Under the pieces are notes generated by a model that saw only the letters and a list, made by a program, of their open reading frames with translations, did not search any database and was not told the origin of the DNA. A stretch of DNA of 64,000 nt from assembly GCF_003207815.1 (NCBI RefSeq), contig NZ_NKTX01000003.1, positions 1 to 64,000 on the forward strand, read 5' to 3'. The stretch's first letter is position 1. Each line of letters begins with the position of its first letter. The stretch is from Komagataeibacter oboediens (lineage in GTDB: Bacteria; Pseudomonadota; Alphaproteobacteria; Acetobacterales; Acetobacteraceae). Shown here piece by piece: positions 37,295 to 47,166 of the stretch. Both the position numbers and the translations under genes were made by a program.

Positions 37295-38019
37295 GCCTTC
37301 AGTGCCTCTTCCACAATGGCGGTCTGGATACGGAACAGTTCAGCCGTGCCGGTGCGGGCAAGCCGCATGAGGGTGTTGAACTGGGCTTCGGTAAAGGGAT
37401 CCTTTTCCGCTGTGCCCTGTATTTCCACAATGCCGCCATCGGCGGTCAGGACAAAATTGGCATCGGCGCTGGCCGCGCTGTCCTCCCGGTAATCAAGGTC
37501 AAGAACCGGGCCGTCATCCGTCAGCCCGCATGAGATGGCCGCGACCTGCCCCTTGATCGGCAGGGCGGGCAGGGTGCCCGCGCGTACCAGTTTTTCCAGC
37601 GCCAGGCGCAGCGCCACCCATGCCCCGGTAATGGCGGCGCAGCGCGTGCCGCCATCGGCGTTCAGCACGTCGCAGTCCACCGTGACCGAGATTTCCCCCA
37701 GCGCCTTCAGGTCCACCACCGCGCGCAGCGCGCGGGCGATCAGGCGCTGGATCTCCTGCGTGCGGCCGGTCTGCTTTCCCTTTGCCGCCTCGCGCTGGCC
37801 CCGGCTGTGGGTGGCGCGTGGCAGCATGCCGTATTCCGCCGTGACCCAGCCCTGACCCTTGCCACGCAGGAAGGAGGGCACGCGGGTTTCGACCGTGGCG
37901 GCGCACAGGACCTCGGTCCCGCCCATGCGGATCAGGGCGGACCCTTCGGCATGGCGGGCGAAACCGGGCTGGATGAAAACGGGACGCAGGGCGTCAATGG
38001 CACGGCCGGATGGGCGCAT
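37291..38019 (-). CDS. rph: Ribonuclease PH
   Basis: A 242-residue phosphorolytic exoribonuclease trimming tRNA 3' ends. [28 protein letters not shown] opens the RNase PH fold, [21 protein letters not shown] is the active-site region, and [19 protein letters not shown] and [20 protein letters not shown] complete it. ATG 38019 has GGAG about 9 nt upstream; an in-frame TTG at 38037 is less likely. The gene is divergent from hrcA, with 153 bp between starts. Confidence 0.96.
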   Translation of the reverse strand: MRPSGRAIDALRPVFIQPGFARHAEGSALIRMGGTEVLCAATVETRVPSFLRGKGQGWVTAEYGMLPRATHSRGQREAAKGKQTGRTQEIQRLIARALRAVVDLKALGEISVTVDCDVLNADGGTRCAAITGAWVALRLALEKLVRAGTLPALPIKGQVAAISCGLTDDGPVLDLDYREDSAASADANFVLTADGGIVEIQGTAEKDPFTEAQFNTLMRLARTGTAELFRIQTAIVEEALKA

Positions 38020-38172
38020 GGGCGTAAAACTCCGCAAGGTGATGGTGCGGCATAGCCTGCAATCCGCCCCTGTTTCCAGTCCCGCGTGGGCATGACGGGA
38101 CAGGATCTGCTAGGATAAGGATGCGGATGGTCCGCATGGTGAATGGATACGTGCAATACGGGAGGCATGGCG

Positions 38173-39246
38173 ATGGAAACACGACCACTGGTATCACAGC
38201 CAGCGCTGCTGTCCGGTCTTGATGCGCGTTCTGCCGCGATCCTGCGTGAGATCGTGGAGCAGTATGTCGAAACGGGTGAGCCGATGGGCTCACGCACCCT
38301 GTCGCAGCGCCTGCCGCTGTCACTGTCACCGGCCACGATTCGCAATGTGATGGCGGACCTGACCGATGCGGGGCTGCTGTTTTCGCCGCATACATCGGCG
38401 GGACGCCTGCCCACGGAAAAGGGCGTGCGGCTGTTCGTGGATGGCCTGCTGCAGTTTGGCAGCCTGAGCGAGGACGAACGCAAGAGCATCGCGGGCATGC
38501 TGGATGTAAAGGGCCGTTCGCTGGAGGACATGCTGGCCAAGGCGTCGTCCATGCTGTCCGGCCTGTCATCCGCGGCGGGGCTGGTCATGGCCCCCAAAAG
38601 CGATGGCACCACGATCAAGCATATCGAATTCGTGGCCCTTGGCCCGGGGCGCGCGCTGGTCATTCTGGTCAGTGCGGACGGGCAGGTGGAAAACCGCGTG
38701 ATCGAGACACCGCCCGGCCTGCCGCCTTCGGCTCTGGTCGAGGCGGGGAATTACCTCAACGCCCACCTGTCGGGCCAGACGCTGGACCGCCTGCGCGAGA
38801 CGGTCAGCACCGACATGACCGCCAACCGCAACGAACTCGACCACCTGACGGCGGAAGTGGTGGCCAGCGGGCTGGCGACATGGAGCGACGCCGATGAACG
38901 CGGCGGCACCCTGTTCATACGCGGGCAGGGCCGCCTGCTGGCCGATGTGACCGAAATCGAGCGCCTGACCACCATCCAGATGCTGTTCGAGCGGCTGGAG
39001 ACACAGGAAACCATGCTGCGTCTGCTGGATCTTGCGCGTGAATCCGAAGGAGTGCGGATTTTCATCGGGGCTGAAAGCGGGCTGTTCGGCATGGCGGGCA
39101 TGTCGGTGGTTGTTGCCCCGGCGCGTACGGATTCCAACCGCATCGTGGGGGCGATTGGCGTGATCGGGCCGACGCGCATCAATTACGCCCGCATCATTCC
39201 CGTGGTGGACTACACCGCGCGGGTGATCGGCCGCATGCTGGGCTGA
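38173..39246 (+). CDS. hrcA: Heat-inducible transcription repressor HrcA
   Basis: A 357-residue repressor of class I heat shock genes that binds CIRCE elements and depends on GroEL. A winged-helix domain (about 15-95; [52 protein letters not shown]) is followed by a GAF-like dimerisation domain and the C-terminal motif [23 protein letters not shown] 38173 is chosen over 38167 because GGAGG (38161-38165) lies 7 nt before it. grpE, its usual neighbour, does not follow. No CIRCE element was found upstream. Confidence 0.95.
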   Translation: METRPLVSQPALLSGLDARSAAILREIVEQYVETGEPMGSRTLSQRLPLSLSPATIRNVMADLTDAGLLFSPHTSAGRLPTEKGVRLFVDGLLQFGSLSEDERKSIAGMLDVKGRSLEDMLAKASSMLSGLSSAAGLVMAPKSDGTTIKHIEFVALGPGRALVILVSADGQVENRVIETPPGLPPSALVEAGNYLNAHLSGQTLDRLRETVSTDMTANRNELDHLTAEVVASGLATWSDADERGGTLFIRGQGRLLADVTEIERLTTIQMLFERLETQETMLRLLDLARESEGVRIFIGAESGLFGMAGMSVVVAPARTDSNRIVGAIGVIGPTRINYARIIPVVDYTARVIGRMLG

Positions 39247-39362
39247 ACTGCGGCGGTTTCATGCAACCGGACTCGCGGGGGTGGCCTTATGCTGGGCAGA
39301 CAGCAACCGCACGTCCTGATCACGATGATCCCGGCGTGCCCGCACCATGCAAGGAGAATGGC

Positions 39363-40250
39363 ATGTTTACACCCGATGCAAGGCAGTCCGGATCGTTCAT
39401 GATTGGAGGCGACCTGGAGGTCACGCGGCTGGGCTTCGGGGCCATGCGCATTACGGGACCGGGCATATGGGGCGAACCCGCCGACCGCGATGCGGCACTC
39501 GCCACCCTTCGCCGCCTGCCCGAACTGGGTATCAACTTTGTCGATACGGCGGATGCCTATGGCCCGTTTGTCAGCGAGGATCTGATCCGCGAGGCGCTGC
39601 ATCCCTACCCGGACACCATCATCGCCACCAAGGGCGGCCATACGCGCCATGGGCCCAATATCTGGAAGCCGGTGGGCAATCCCGATTACCTGCGGCAGTG
39701 CGTTCTGATGAGCATGCGCAGGCTGGGCGTCGAGCGCATCGACCTGTGGCAACTGCACCGTGTGGGAGCCGACTGCACGCCCGAACAGCAGTTCGAGGCC
39801 ATCGCCGCCATGCGCGCGCAGGGGCTGATCCGTCATGTCGGCCTGTCCGAAGTGACGGTCGAGATGATCGAGCGCGCGCGGCTGTATTTTCCGGTGGCGA
39901 CCGTCCAGAACCGCTTCAACCTCGTCAATCGTTATTCCGAGGATGTGCTGGATTACTGCACGAAGGAAAACATCGGCTTCATTCCGTGGGCACCGCTGGC
40001 GGCAGGCAGCCTGACGAAGGGGGACACGCTGCTGACCCGGCTGGCGGACGAGAAGGGCGTGCAGCCCGGCCAGATCGCGCTGGCGTGGCTGCTGCGCCGT
40101 GCGCCGGTCATGCTGCCCATTCCCGGCACCAGCAACCCCGCGCATGTGGCCGATAACGCCGCCGCCGCCGCGATTGAGCTGAGCGATGAGGAATTCCGGC
40201 AGCTTGATAACGACGGCCGCGCGGAATGGGCCCGCCAGAACGGCGCATAA
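39363..40250 (+). CDS. Aldo/keto reductase
   Basis: A 295-residue NADP-dependent oxidoreductase with a TIM barrel. The catalytic tetrad is visible: Asp and Tyr in [11 protein letters not shown], Lys in [10 protein letters not shown] and His in [10 protein letters not shown]. The C-terminal nucleotide site is [16 protein letters not shown]. It resembles the short AKR group that includes YdbC-like proteins; the substrate is unknown. GGAG lies 6 nt before ATG 39363. It is downstream of hrcA by 116 bp, in a place often held by grpE. Confidence 0.93.
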   Translation: MFTPDARQSGSFMIGGDLEVTRLGFGAMRITGPGIWGEPADRDAALATLRRLPELGINFVDTADAYGPFVSEDLIREALHPYPDTIIATKGGHTRHGPNIWKPVGNPDYLRQCVLMSMRRLGVERIDLWQLHRVGADCTPEQQFEAIAAMRAQGLIRHVGLSEVTVEMIERARLYFPVATVQNRFNLVNRYSEDVLDYCTKENIGFIPWAPLAAGSLTKGDTLLTRLADEKGVQPGQIALAWLLRRAPVMLPIPGTSNPAHVADNAAAAAIELSDEEFRQLDNDGRAEWARQNGA

Positions 40251-40361
40251 GGCACCAGCACGGCCACGGGGCGGCGGATCGGGGGCGACGGCGGCGCGGG
40301 ACAATGCTAGACAGGGGACCTCGACACAGAACGGCCCCTTTCTTTCCCTATTGGATACCGG

Positions 40362-42926
40362 ATGACGCTTGCTGACGGATCAGGCCGCGATGGCCGGATT
40401 GATGGACCCTCACGCCCCGATGCCGGTGGCCCGCGCCGGCCACGCTACCGCATGGTGCGCTGGCTTGCTGGCAGCACGCTTGCTGTCCTGCTGCTTGGCG
40501 GTGGGGCTGCGGGCCTTGTGGCATGGGGGGAATATGAACGCCTGAGCGAAGGCCTGCCCACGGTTGACGGCCTGCGCACCTACCAGCCGCCGGTGATGAG
40601 CCGCCTGTATTCCGGCGAAGATCAGGTCATGGCCGAACTGGCGGCGGAACGGCGCATATTCGTGCCCTACAGCGCGATACCCGAGCGCGTGCGCAGCGCC
40701 TTCCTTGCGGCCGAGGACCAGAAATTCTTCACCCATGGTGGTGTTGATCCGCTGGCCATCATGCGTGCGGGGCTGACCGACATGATGATGCACGGGACGA
40801 AGCACCGTCCCATCGGGGCATCGACCATTACGCAGCAGGTCGCGCGGATCATGCTGCTGGGGTCCAATGCGGTGTCCATCGACCGCAAGATCAAGGAAGC
40901 GCTGCTGGCCATGCGGCTGGAGCAGACGCTGAGCAAGGAACAGATCCTTGAGATCTACCTGAACGAAATCTACCTGGGCGAAGGGGCCTACGGTATCGGG
41001 GCAGCGGCCCAGACCTATTTCAACAAGCCACTGGACCAGCTGGATAATGCCGAGGCCGCCTTCCTTGGCGCGCTGCCCAAGTCGCCCACCAACTACAACC
41101 CCCACCGCTTCGTGCAGGCGGCGACCAACCGGCGCAACTGGGTGCTGGACCGCATGGCGGACCTGAAGGTCATTACGCCCGAAGAGGCGCGTGAGGCCCA
41201 GCAGGAACCCCTAGTTCCCGCCAACTTCACCCGTCCCGGGCCGGTTCCCGGTTCCGAATGGTTTGCTGAGGAAGTGCGCCGTGAACTGATCGAACGCTAC
41301 GGCATCGGCACCACCATGGAAGGGGGGCTGTCGGTTCATACCTCGCTCGATTCCCACCTGCAGCAGGTGGCCACCACCGCCCTGCGTGACGGGTTGCTGC
41401 GCTATGACCGTGCGCATGGCGGCTGGCGTGGCGCGTTCACCCATATCGATGCTGCCGACGCGGCAGGGGACTGGGCCAATGCGCTGGCCCGTGTCACGCC
41501 GCCCGTCGCCATGCTGGAACAGTGGCGGGTGGCGGTCGTGCTGTCGCCCGCAACCGGGCGCGTGGGCTGGCTGGAGGGGCGTGACCCCGTCATTCCCCAT
41601 ACGGGCGAACTGCTGGCGCGGGACCGAGCGTGGATGCGCACCGGCAAGGGGCTGCAGGCAGGTGACGTGGTGCTGGTTGAACCGCAGGCCGATGGCGGCG
41701 GCGTGGCCGTGCGACAGGTGCCGCGCGTGGAGGGTGCGCTGGCCACGGTGGATGTGCATACCGGGCGCGTCATGGCCATGGTGGGTGGCTGGTCGTTCAG
41801 GGAATCGCAGTTCAACCGCGCGACACAGGCGGCGCGCCAGCCGGGATCGTCGTTCAAGCCCTTCGTCTATCTGGCCGCGATGGAGCAGGGGATCTCGCCA
41901 TCGCAGAAATTCGATGACTCCCCCGTCAGCTATGGCGAATGGCATCCCAATAACTATGAAAAGGATTTCTGGGGACCAACCACGCTGCATGACGCCCTGC
42001 GTGAATCGCGCAACCTCGTCACCATACGCCTTGCCGCCCAGATCGGCATGAAGCCGGTGGCGGACCTTGCCCAGAAACTGGGCCTTGTCCATTCCATGCC
42101 GCTGGTGCTGCCCGCCGCCCTTGGCGCGGTGGAAACCACCGTCATGCGTGAAGCCGCCGCCTACGCCACCATTGCCAATGGTGGCCGGCTGGTCACGCCC
42201 ACCCTGATTGATGACATCAAGGACCGCAACGGCAACGTCATATGGCATCCCGACGGCATTGCGTGGCAGCCCGGTGGCACGCCCGCCGATGGCCCGCAGA
42301 TGGTCGATACCCGCCCGCAGGTGGTGTCGGCCACATCGGCCAGCCAGATCGTGGCGATGATGCAGGACGTGGTGCGGCGGGGCACCGGCGTGCGCGCGGG
42401 GGCGGGCATTGACCGTCCCGTTGCGGGCAAGACCGGTACCAGCCAGGATTTCAATGACGCATGGTTCGCGGGCTTTTCTCCCGATCTGGTGACGGTGGTA
42501 TGGATCGGGTTCGATACCCCGCAGTCACTGGGCAAGAACGAGACCGGCGGCGTGATCGCGGGTCCGATCTGGAATCAGGTGATGAAGGCGGCGTTCGCCA
42601 GCCGTCCGCGTCTTGACTTCCGCATACCCGACGGGGTGCAGCTGGCCCGGTATGATACCGGGATGGGCATGGCGATTGACGCCTTCAAGCCCGGGCAGGT
42701 GCCCGGCGTGAGCGTGGACCTTGGCGCGGGGTCGGGCATGGCGCTGACGGCGGCGGATACGGGTGCTGAAAACATGCCTGATTCTGAAAATGACATGGGC
42801 ACCATGCCGGGCAGTCCGGCAGCGGCCAGTGATGGCACGACATCCGCCGGTTACCCCGCAGCGCCGTCCGGCGCGGCCCCGTCCCAGCCTTCCGGGGGTG
42901 ACATTGGCATGGGCGGCCTGTATTGA
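40362..42926 (+). CDS. mrcA: Class A penicillin-binding protein 1A
   Basis: An 854-residue bifunctional peptidoglycan synthase. A basic cytoplasmic segment and one TM (about 27-50) precede the GT51 glycosyltransferase domain (AAEDQKFFTHGGVDP with the catalytic Glu; GASTITQQVARIMLL). An OB-like insert follows, and the transpeptidase domain has QPGSSFKPFVY (SxxK), a conserved SRN (RESRNLVT) and KTGTSQDFNDAWF (KTG). The C-terminal roughly 60 residues are Ala/Ser/Pro/Asp-rich low complexity, unlike the core, and likely disordered. It sits upstream of prfB on the same strand, with 62 bp between. Confidence 0.93.
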   Translation: MTLADGSGRDGRIDGPSRPDAGGPRRPRYRMVRWLAGSTLAVLLLGGGAAGLVAWGEYERLSEGLPTVDGLRTYQPPVMSRLYSGEDQVMAELAAERRIFVPYSAIPERVRSAFLAAEDQKFFTHGGVDPLAIMRAGLTDMMMHGTKHRPIGASTITQQVARIMLLGSNAVSIDRKIKEALLAMRLEQTLSKEQILEIYLNEIYLGEGAYGIGAAAQTYFNKPLDQLDNAEAAFLGALPKSPTNYNPHRFVQAATNRRNWVLDRMADLKVITPEEAREAQQEPLVPANFTRPGPVPGSEWFAEEVRRELIERYGIGTTMEGGLSVHTSLDSHLQQVATTALRDGLLRYDRAHGGWRGAFTHIDAADAAGDWANALARVTPPVAMLEQWRVAVVLSPATGRVGWLEGRDPVIPHTGELLARDRAWMRTGKGLQAGDVVLVEPQADGGGVAVRQVPRVEGALATVDVHTGRVMAMVGGWSFRESQFNRATQAARQPGSSFKPFVYLAAMEQGISPSQKFDDSPVSYGEWHPNNYEKDFWGPTTLHDALRESRNLVTIRLAAQIGMKPVADLAQKLGLVHSMPLVLPAALGAVETTVMREAAAYATIANGGRLVTPTLIDDIKDRNGNVIWHPDGIAWQPGGTPADGPQMVDTRPQVVSATSASQIVAMMQDVVRRGTGVRAGAGIDRPVAGKTGTSQDFNDAWFAGFSPDLVTVVWIGFDTPQSLGKNETGGVIAGPIWNQVMKAAFASRPRLDFRIPDGVQLARYDTGMGMAIDAFKPGQVPGVSVDLGAGSGMALTAADTGAENMPDSENDMGTMPGSPAAASDGTTSAGYPAAPSGAAPSQPSGGDIGMGGLY

Positions 42927-42988
42927 CGCCCCGTATGCCGGGCCGCGCGCGTGCCCGCATTGTTTACCGTTGAGCGAGGAGCAAGCCC

Positions 42989-44120
42989 ATGTCTGCCGAG
43001 ACAGAGGCCCTGAACGACCAGATCAAGCAGTCGGTGGCACTGCTGAGGAGGCATCTTTGACTGGGATGTCGCAATCGACCGCCTTGCGGAGCTGAACAAC
43101 CGGGCCGAAGATCCCGATTTGTGGAATGATTCCGAAGCCGCCCAGAAGCTCATGCGCGAGCGTACGCTGCTGGCCAGCCAGATCGAGGGCGTGCAGCGGC
43201 TTGAAGCCGATGTGAACGATACGCTCGAACTGGTGGAACTGGCGGAAATGGAAGGCGATTCGGCTGTCGTGGCCGAAGCGCTGGCCAGCCTGCGCGCCCT
43301 GGCGGAGGAAGCCAAGCGGCGCGAGACGGAAAGCCTGCTGTCGGGCGAGGCGGACAGCAATGACTGCTACCTGGAAGTCAACGCCGGCGCAGGCGGGACG
43401 GAGGCGCAGGACTGGGCCGAAATGCTGCTGCGCATGTACACCCGCTGGGCCGAACAGCATGGTTACAAGGTGACCATGCTGGAAAGTTCGGAAGGGGAGC
43501 AGGCCGGGATCAAGTCCGCCACCATTCAGGTCAGCGGCCCGAATGCCTATGGCTGGCTCAAGACCGAGGCCGGGGTGCATCGCCTCGTCCGGATTTCGCC
43601 CTTTGACGCGGCGGCACGGCGGCAGACATCGTTTGCATCCGTGTGGGTCTATCCCGTCGTTGATGATTCGATCGAGATCGAGATCAACGAAGCCGACCTG
43701 CGGGTGGATACGTTCCGGGCGTCGGGTGCTGGCGGTCAGCACGTCAACAAGACGGAATCGGCCATCCGCATCACGCACATTCCCACCGGGATCGTGGTGG
43801 CGTGCCAGACCGATCGTTCCCAGCACCGTAACCGCGCCACGGCCATGACCATGCTGAAGGCGCGCATGTACGAGCAGGAACTGCAGAAGCGCGAAGCCGC
43901 CGCCGCCCAGACCGAGGCGAACAAGACCGATATCGGCTGGGGCCACCAGATCCGGTCCTACGTGCTGGCCCCTTACCAGCTGGTCAAGGACCTGCGCACC
44001 AACGTGGAAAAGACCAATCCGGACGCCATCCTTGATGGTGACCTGGATGATTTCATGGCTGCAGCCCTTGCGGCCCGCGTGGGGGCGACCCGGTCGGAAG
44101 CCAGCGCGCAGGCGCAGTAA
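42989..44120 (+). CDS. prfB: Peptide chain release factor 2, expressed through a programmed +1 frameshift
   Basis: Two exons in effect: 42989-43057, then 43059-44120, giving 376 residues. Frame 0 starts at ATG 42989 (AGGAG 7 nt upstream) and reaches CTT TGA C at 43055-43061. An internal Shine-Dalgarno AGGAGG (43046-43051) sits 3 nt before CTT, the same spacing as in E. coli prfB. Shifting +1 gives [19 protein letters not shown], the normal RF2 continuation. The [13 protein letters not shown] region fits the RF2 recognition loop and [17 protein letters not shown] holds the GGQ motif for peptide release. RF2 reads UGA/UAA, so UGA recognition autoregulates it. Confidence 0.97.
43046..43061 (+). 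promoter_or_regulatory. prfB programmed +1 frameshift site
   Basis: AGGAGG-CAT-CTT-TGA-C. The stimulator Shine-Dalgarno, slippery CTT and in-frame TGA with following C all match the known RF2 recoding signal. Low RF2 slows termination at TGA and favours the shift. Confidence 0.97.
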
Positions 44121-44147
44121 TCCGCTACGGCCCGTCCGTATGTGATA

Positions 44148-44176
44148 CCCCGCGGTTTCCGGCCGCGGGGTTTTTT
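44148..44176 (+). terminator. Intrinsic terminator of prfB
   Basis: CCCCGCGG (44148-44155) pairs with CCGCGGGG (44163-44170), loop tttccgg, followed by TTTTTT. Confidence 0.9.
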
Positions 44177-44340
44177 CATGTCGGGACGGGACGCCTTGTT
44201 CCGAAACGGAAAAATTGTTCCGTACCTGTTGCATATCATGCTTGACACATACGCCCCGACCACGCCCAATCAGACCCTGGCACTTAATGGCGCGCAGGCC
44301 GGGCAGGGATCCCTGCTGGCGGCGTCTGGACAGGAATGGC

Positions 44341-44691
44341 ATGTGGTCTGACGAAGTCATGGGATTGGATTATGCCGCCCGGCAGCGACGGCGGACGCCG
44401 TACCTGCGCGTGGTGGGCGTGATCATTGCGGTCCATGTCATTGTCCTGTCGGTGCTGGCCTATGGGTTGCGGCCAAAGGCCAAGCCCATGTTTCCCGAAC
44501 CATACCGCCCATTGCCGCCGGTGACGCTGCGGATCATTCCCGAACCGATGCCACCCGTTCCCCCGGCACCACCCCCTGTCCGCCCGGTCATGCTCCAGCC
44601 GGAGGTTTTCCCTGTCCCCGCGCCTGTCATTGGTCGCGACAGAAGGGTCCATATGCCGGAAATTGTTCCGAAAACGATACAGGCGGATTGA
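44341..44691 (+). CDS. TonB-like energy transducer lacking the usual C-terminal domain
   Basis: A 116-residue protein: a basic cytoplasmic N-terminus (AARQRRRTPYLR), one TM segment (about 23-41, VVGVIIAVHVIVLSVLAYGL) and a proline-rich periplasmic part (PPVTLRIIPEPMPPVPPAPP). It ends about residue 116 with no TonB C-terminal domain, so it may be a truncated or specialised TonB-like protein. The TM carries the His that TonB uses to contact ExbB (AVHVIV), and the TonB hallmark of a Pro-rich spacer. It lies 88 bp upstream of exbB. ATG 44341 has AGGA 6 nt upstream; no frameshift to recover a C-terminal domain was seen downstream before exbB. Confidence 0.6.
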   Translation: MWSDEVMGLDYAARQRRRTPYLRVVGVIIAVHVIVLSVLAYGLRPKAKPMFPEPYRPLPPVTLRIIPEPMPPVPPAPPPVRPVMLQPEVFPVPAPVIGRDRRVHMPEIVPKTIQAD

Positions 44692-44779
44692 TTTTCAGTT
44701 TCCGGACTGGTCAGATAACAGTCATGAAATGTGTTGCAGGCCAGACCCATGGCCCTATTTGTCAGAGGATTTCAGGTAA

Positions 44780-45550
44780 ATGACCCGACAGCATCGTAAT
44801 CAAGTCATCGCGGCCGCGCTGCTGACCGCATTGCCGGCCCTTGCCTACGCCACGCCTGCGGCTGCTGCCGACTCCAATCCCTATGGCCTGGGTGCGCTGT
44901 GGTCGAACGGTGACTTCATTGCCCGTACCGTGCTGATCATCATGGTCGTGATGTCTGTCGGGACCTGGTACATCATGATCACGAAATTCCTTGAACAGGC
45001 ACGCATGTTCAAGGACGCCAAGGAAGTGAAGGCGAAGTTCTGGCCTGCCCATGACATCAAGGAAGGCGCGGCCCTGCTCGATACCGCATCGCCCTTCCGC
45101 TACATCGCTGATACCGGCATCAAGGCCGCCGAACACCACGAAGGCACGATGCAGGAATCCATCGACCTGCATTCCTGGACCACCATGTCCATCCAGCGTT
45201 CGGTGGATTTCATCCAGAACCGCCTGCAGGGTGGCCTGGCCTTCCTTGGCACCGTGGGGTCGACTTCCCCGTTCGTGGGTCTGTTCGGGACCGTGTGGGG
45301 CATCTATCACGCGCTGACGGCCATTGGCATCGCGGGTCAGGCCTCGATCGACAAGGTTGCCGGTCCGGTTGGTGAATCGCTGATCATGACCGCCATCGGC
45401 CTAGGCACCGCCGTGCCTGCGGTTCTGGGCTACAACATGCTGGTCCGTCGCAACAAGGGTGCGCTGGATGAAGTCCGCAACTTCGCCGCTGACGTGCAGT
45501 CGATCCTGATGGGCGGCTATCGCCATGAAACGCACGAGCCTGCTGAATAA
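44780..45550 (+). CDS. exbB: ExbB/TolQ/MotA-type proton channel protein
   Basis: A 256-residue protein with an N-terminal signal-like segment (AAALLTALPALAYATPAAAA), then three TM helices: about 48-66 (ARTVLIIMVVMSVGTWYIMI), and 160-182 and 205-227. GGLAFLGTVGSTSPFVGLFGTVWGI and GPVGESLIMTAIGLGTAVPAV are ExbB signatures. The N-terminal periplasmic extension marks the ExbB subgroup seen in many alphaproteobacteria and Xanthomonas. ExbD, the usual partner, is not in the window, although the TonB-like protein is upstream. Together they would use proton flow to energise TonB-dependent receptors. Confidence 0.88.
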   Translation: MTRQHRNQVIAAALLTALPALAYATPAAAADSNPYGLGALWSNGDFIARTVLIIMVVMSVGTWYIMITKFLEQARMFKDAKEVKAKFWPAHDIKEGAALLDTASPFRYIADTGIKAAEHHEGTMQESIDLHSWTTMSIQRSVDFIQNRLQGGLAFLGTVGSTSPFVGLFGTVWGIYHALTAIGIAGQASIDKVAGPVGESLIMTAIGLGTAVPAVLGYNMLVRRNKGALDEVRNFAADVQSILMGGYRHETHEPAE

Positions 45551-45721
45551 ACCTGCAATCCACGCATGATCTGATTTCACGGCAGGTCATACGGCAGGAA
45601 TGTCGTGTGGGCTGCCGTGCTGCCATCGGCGGGGGGCGGATTGAATGATGGGCTGCGTGGGACCATCGTTATGCCCTGGCCGATCAATCGGGCCATGACC
45701 CGTTCATGGAAGGATATCCAG

Positions 45722-46978
45722 TTGAAAAACATCACATCCAAATCTCTGTTCCAGTTGCGCGGGCGTCTGCTGGCCGGGGTCATGATGGCGCTGCCGGTGG
45801 CGGGGGTACTGCCCCTGCACGGCGCGCATGCGGCGGACCAGCTGGGGGAAAAGGTCGGCACGGCGCTGCAGAAGGCGCAGACTGAACTTGCCGCCAAGAA
45901 ATACCCGCAGGCCATGGCCGATGTGGACGCGGCGGATGCCGTGACCGGCAAGTCCGATTTCGAGACCTATACCATTGCGCAGATGCGTGCCGCCGTCGCG
46001 GCCCAGTCGGGCAATGTTCCGGCCGCGATTTCAGCGTATGACAAGCTGATCGCATCGCCCCGCACCCCTGCCGCGACCAAGGAACAGATGGCGCTGGCCG
46101 AAGGCAGCATGGCCTTCACCGCCAAGGATTATCCTACGGCCATTACGGTCACGGAAAAATACATCAAGGCGGGTGGCAAGAACCCGCAGATGCTGACGAT
46201 CCTGATTCAGTCCTATTACCTGCAGCATGATTACGCCAACGCCGCCCGCGTGCAGCAGGCGCAGGTTGATGCCGCCATCAAGGCGGGTGGCAAACCCACG
46301 GAAAACCAGCTTCAGCTTCTGGCCGCCTGTCAGGCGCAGCTGAAGGATAATGCGGCACTGACCAAGACCTACGTGCTGCTGGCCACCTATTACCCCAAGC
46401 CCGATTACTGGGCGCAGGTCGTGCATTCTGTCCTGAGCACCCCGAACATGGCCCCGGGGCTGCGTCTGGATATCGACCGCGTGCGTCTGGAGGCCGGTCT
46501 GGTCAAGACCCCGGCCGAATACATGGACATTACCGAACTGGCCATGCAGGCAGGGCTGCCGCAGCTTGCGCTGGATATCATCAACCAGGGCTACAGCTCC
46601 GGCGTGCTGGGGCATGACGCCAGCGCCCCGCGTGAGGAAAAGCTGAAGGCGCTGGTAACGCAGGGCGTTGCCGACACCAAGGCGCATCTTGACGCCACCG
46701 CCACACAGGCGACCACCGGCAACGCCATGCTGACGGCGGGCTACAACTATGTGCTGTCCGGTCAGGGCGACAAGGGCATCGCGCTGATGAAGCAGGGCAT
46801 TGCAAAGGGCCCGTCGGATGTGAACATCGCCCGCCTGCACCTTGGCCTGGCGCAGGCCGCGGCAGGGCAGAAGGATGCGGCCATTGCCACGCTCAACAGC
46901 GTGGAAGGCACCAATGGCGCGCGTGACATCGCCCAGTTCTGGGTGCTGAAGCTCAACTCGGCTGCCGCCGCGCACTGA
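45722..46978 (+). CDS. Exported protein with TPR-like helical repeats
   Basis: A 418-residue protein beginning with a signal peptide (MALPVAGVLPLHGAHA, cleaved near AHA/AD). The rest is helical and TPR/Sel1-like: AQTELAAKKYPQAMADVDAA, GNVPAAISAYDKLIASPR, DYPTAITVTEKYIKAGGK and DYANAARVQQAQVDAAIK. TTG 45722 is the start: AAGGA lies 7 nt before it, and the alternative ATG starts precede a less coherent N-terminus. TPR-bearing periplasmic proteins beside exbB genes often work with TonB-dependent uptake, but that is inference. A 10-bp stem without a T run lies after the stop (47011-47038). Confidence 0.68.
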   Translation: MKNITSKSLFQLRGRLLAGVMMALPVAGVLPLHGAHAADQLGEKVGTALQKAQTELAAKKYPQAMADVDAADAVTGKSDFETYTIAQMRAAVAAQSGNVPAAISAYDKLIASPRTPAATKEQMALAEGSMAFTAKDYPTAITVTEKYIKAGGKNPQMLTILIQSYYLQHDYANAARVQQAQVDAAIKAGGKPTENQLQLLAACQAQLKDNAALTKTYVLLATYYPKPDYWAQVVHSVLSTPNMAPGLRLDIDRVRLEAGLVKTPAEYMDITELAMQAGLPQLALDIINQGYSSGVLGHDASAPREEKLKALVTQGVADTKAHLDATATQATTGNAMLTAGYNYVLSGQGDKGIALMKQGIAKGPSDVNIARLHLGLAQAAAGQKDAAIATLNSVEGTNGARDIAQFWVLKLNSAAAAH

Positions 46979-47010
46979 GCTCCTTCGGAATCGCGGGACT
47001 GATGACCAGC

Positions 47011-47038
47011 GGGGCGCCGGGTTTCGATCCGGCGCCCC
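47011..47038 (+). terminator. Possible weak terminator hairpin
   Basis: GGGGCGCCGG (47011-47020) pairs perfectly with CCGGCGCCCC (47029-47038). The following sequence is not T-rich (gcctgcgttt), so termination would be factor-dependent or partial. Confidence 0.4.
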
Positions 47039-47166
47039 GCCTGCGTTTCGCATCCCGGCATGACTGACATTTTATGATATGAACGATGGTCTTATCCCGA
47101 CCCGGTGCGTTGGATATGCTGGAGGCCGTCGCATGAATGGCATCATGACTGTCCCTGAACCGAAAC

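Noticed and set aside
43119-44120. prfB beginning at the internal ATG 43119
   Set aside because: The RF2 N-terminus and the CTT TGA C frameshift signal upstream show that the gene starts at 42989.
47011-47038. Hairpin with GGTTTCGATCC resembling a tRNA T-arm
   Set aside because: It is a perfect 10-bp palindrome around an 8-nt loop. No D-arm, anticodon arm or acceptor stem is present.
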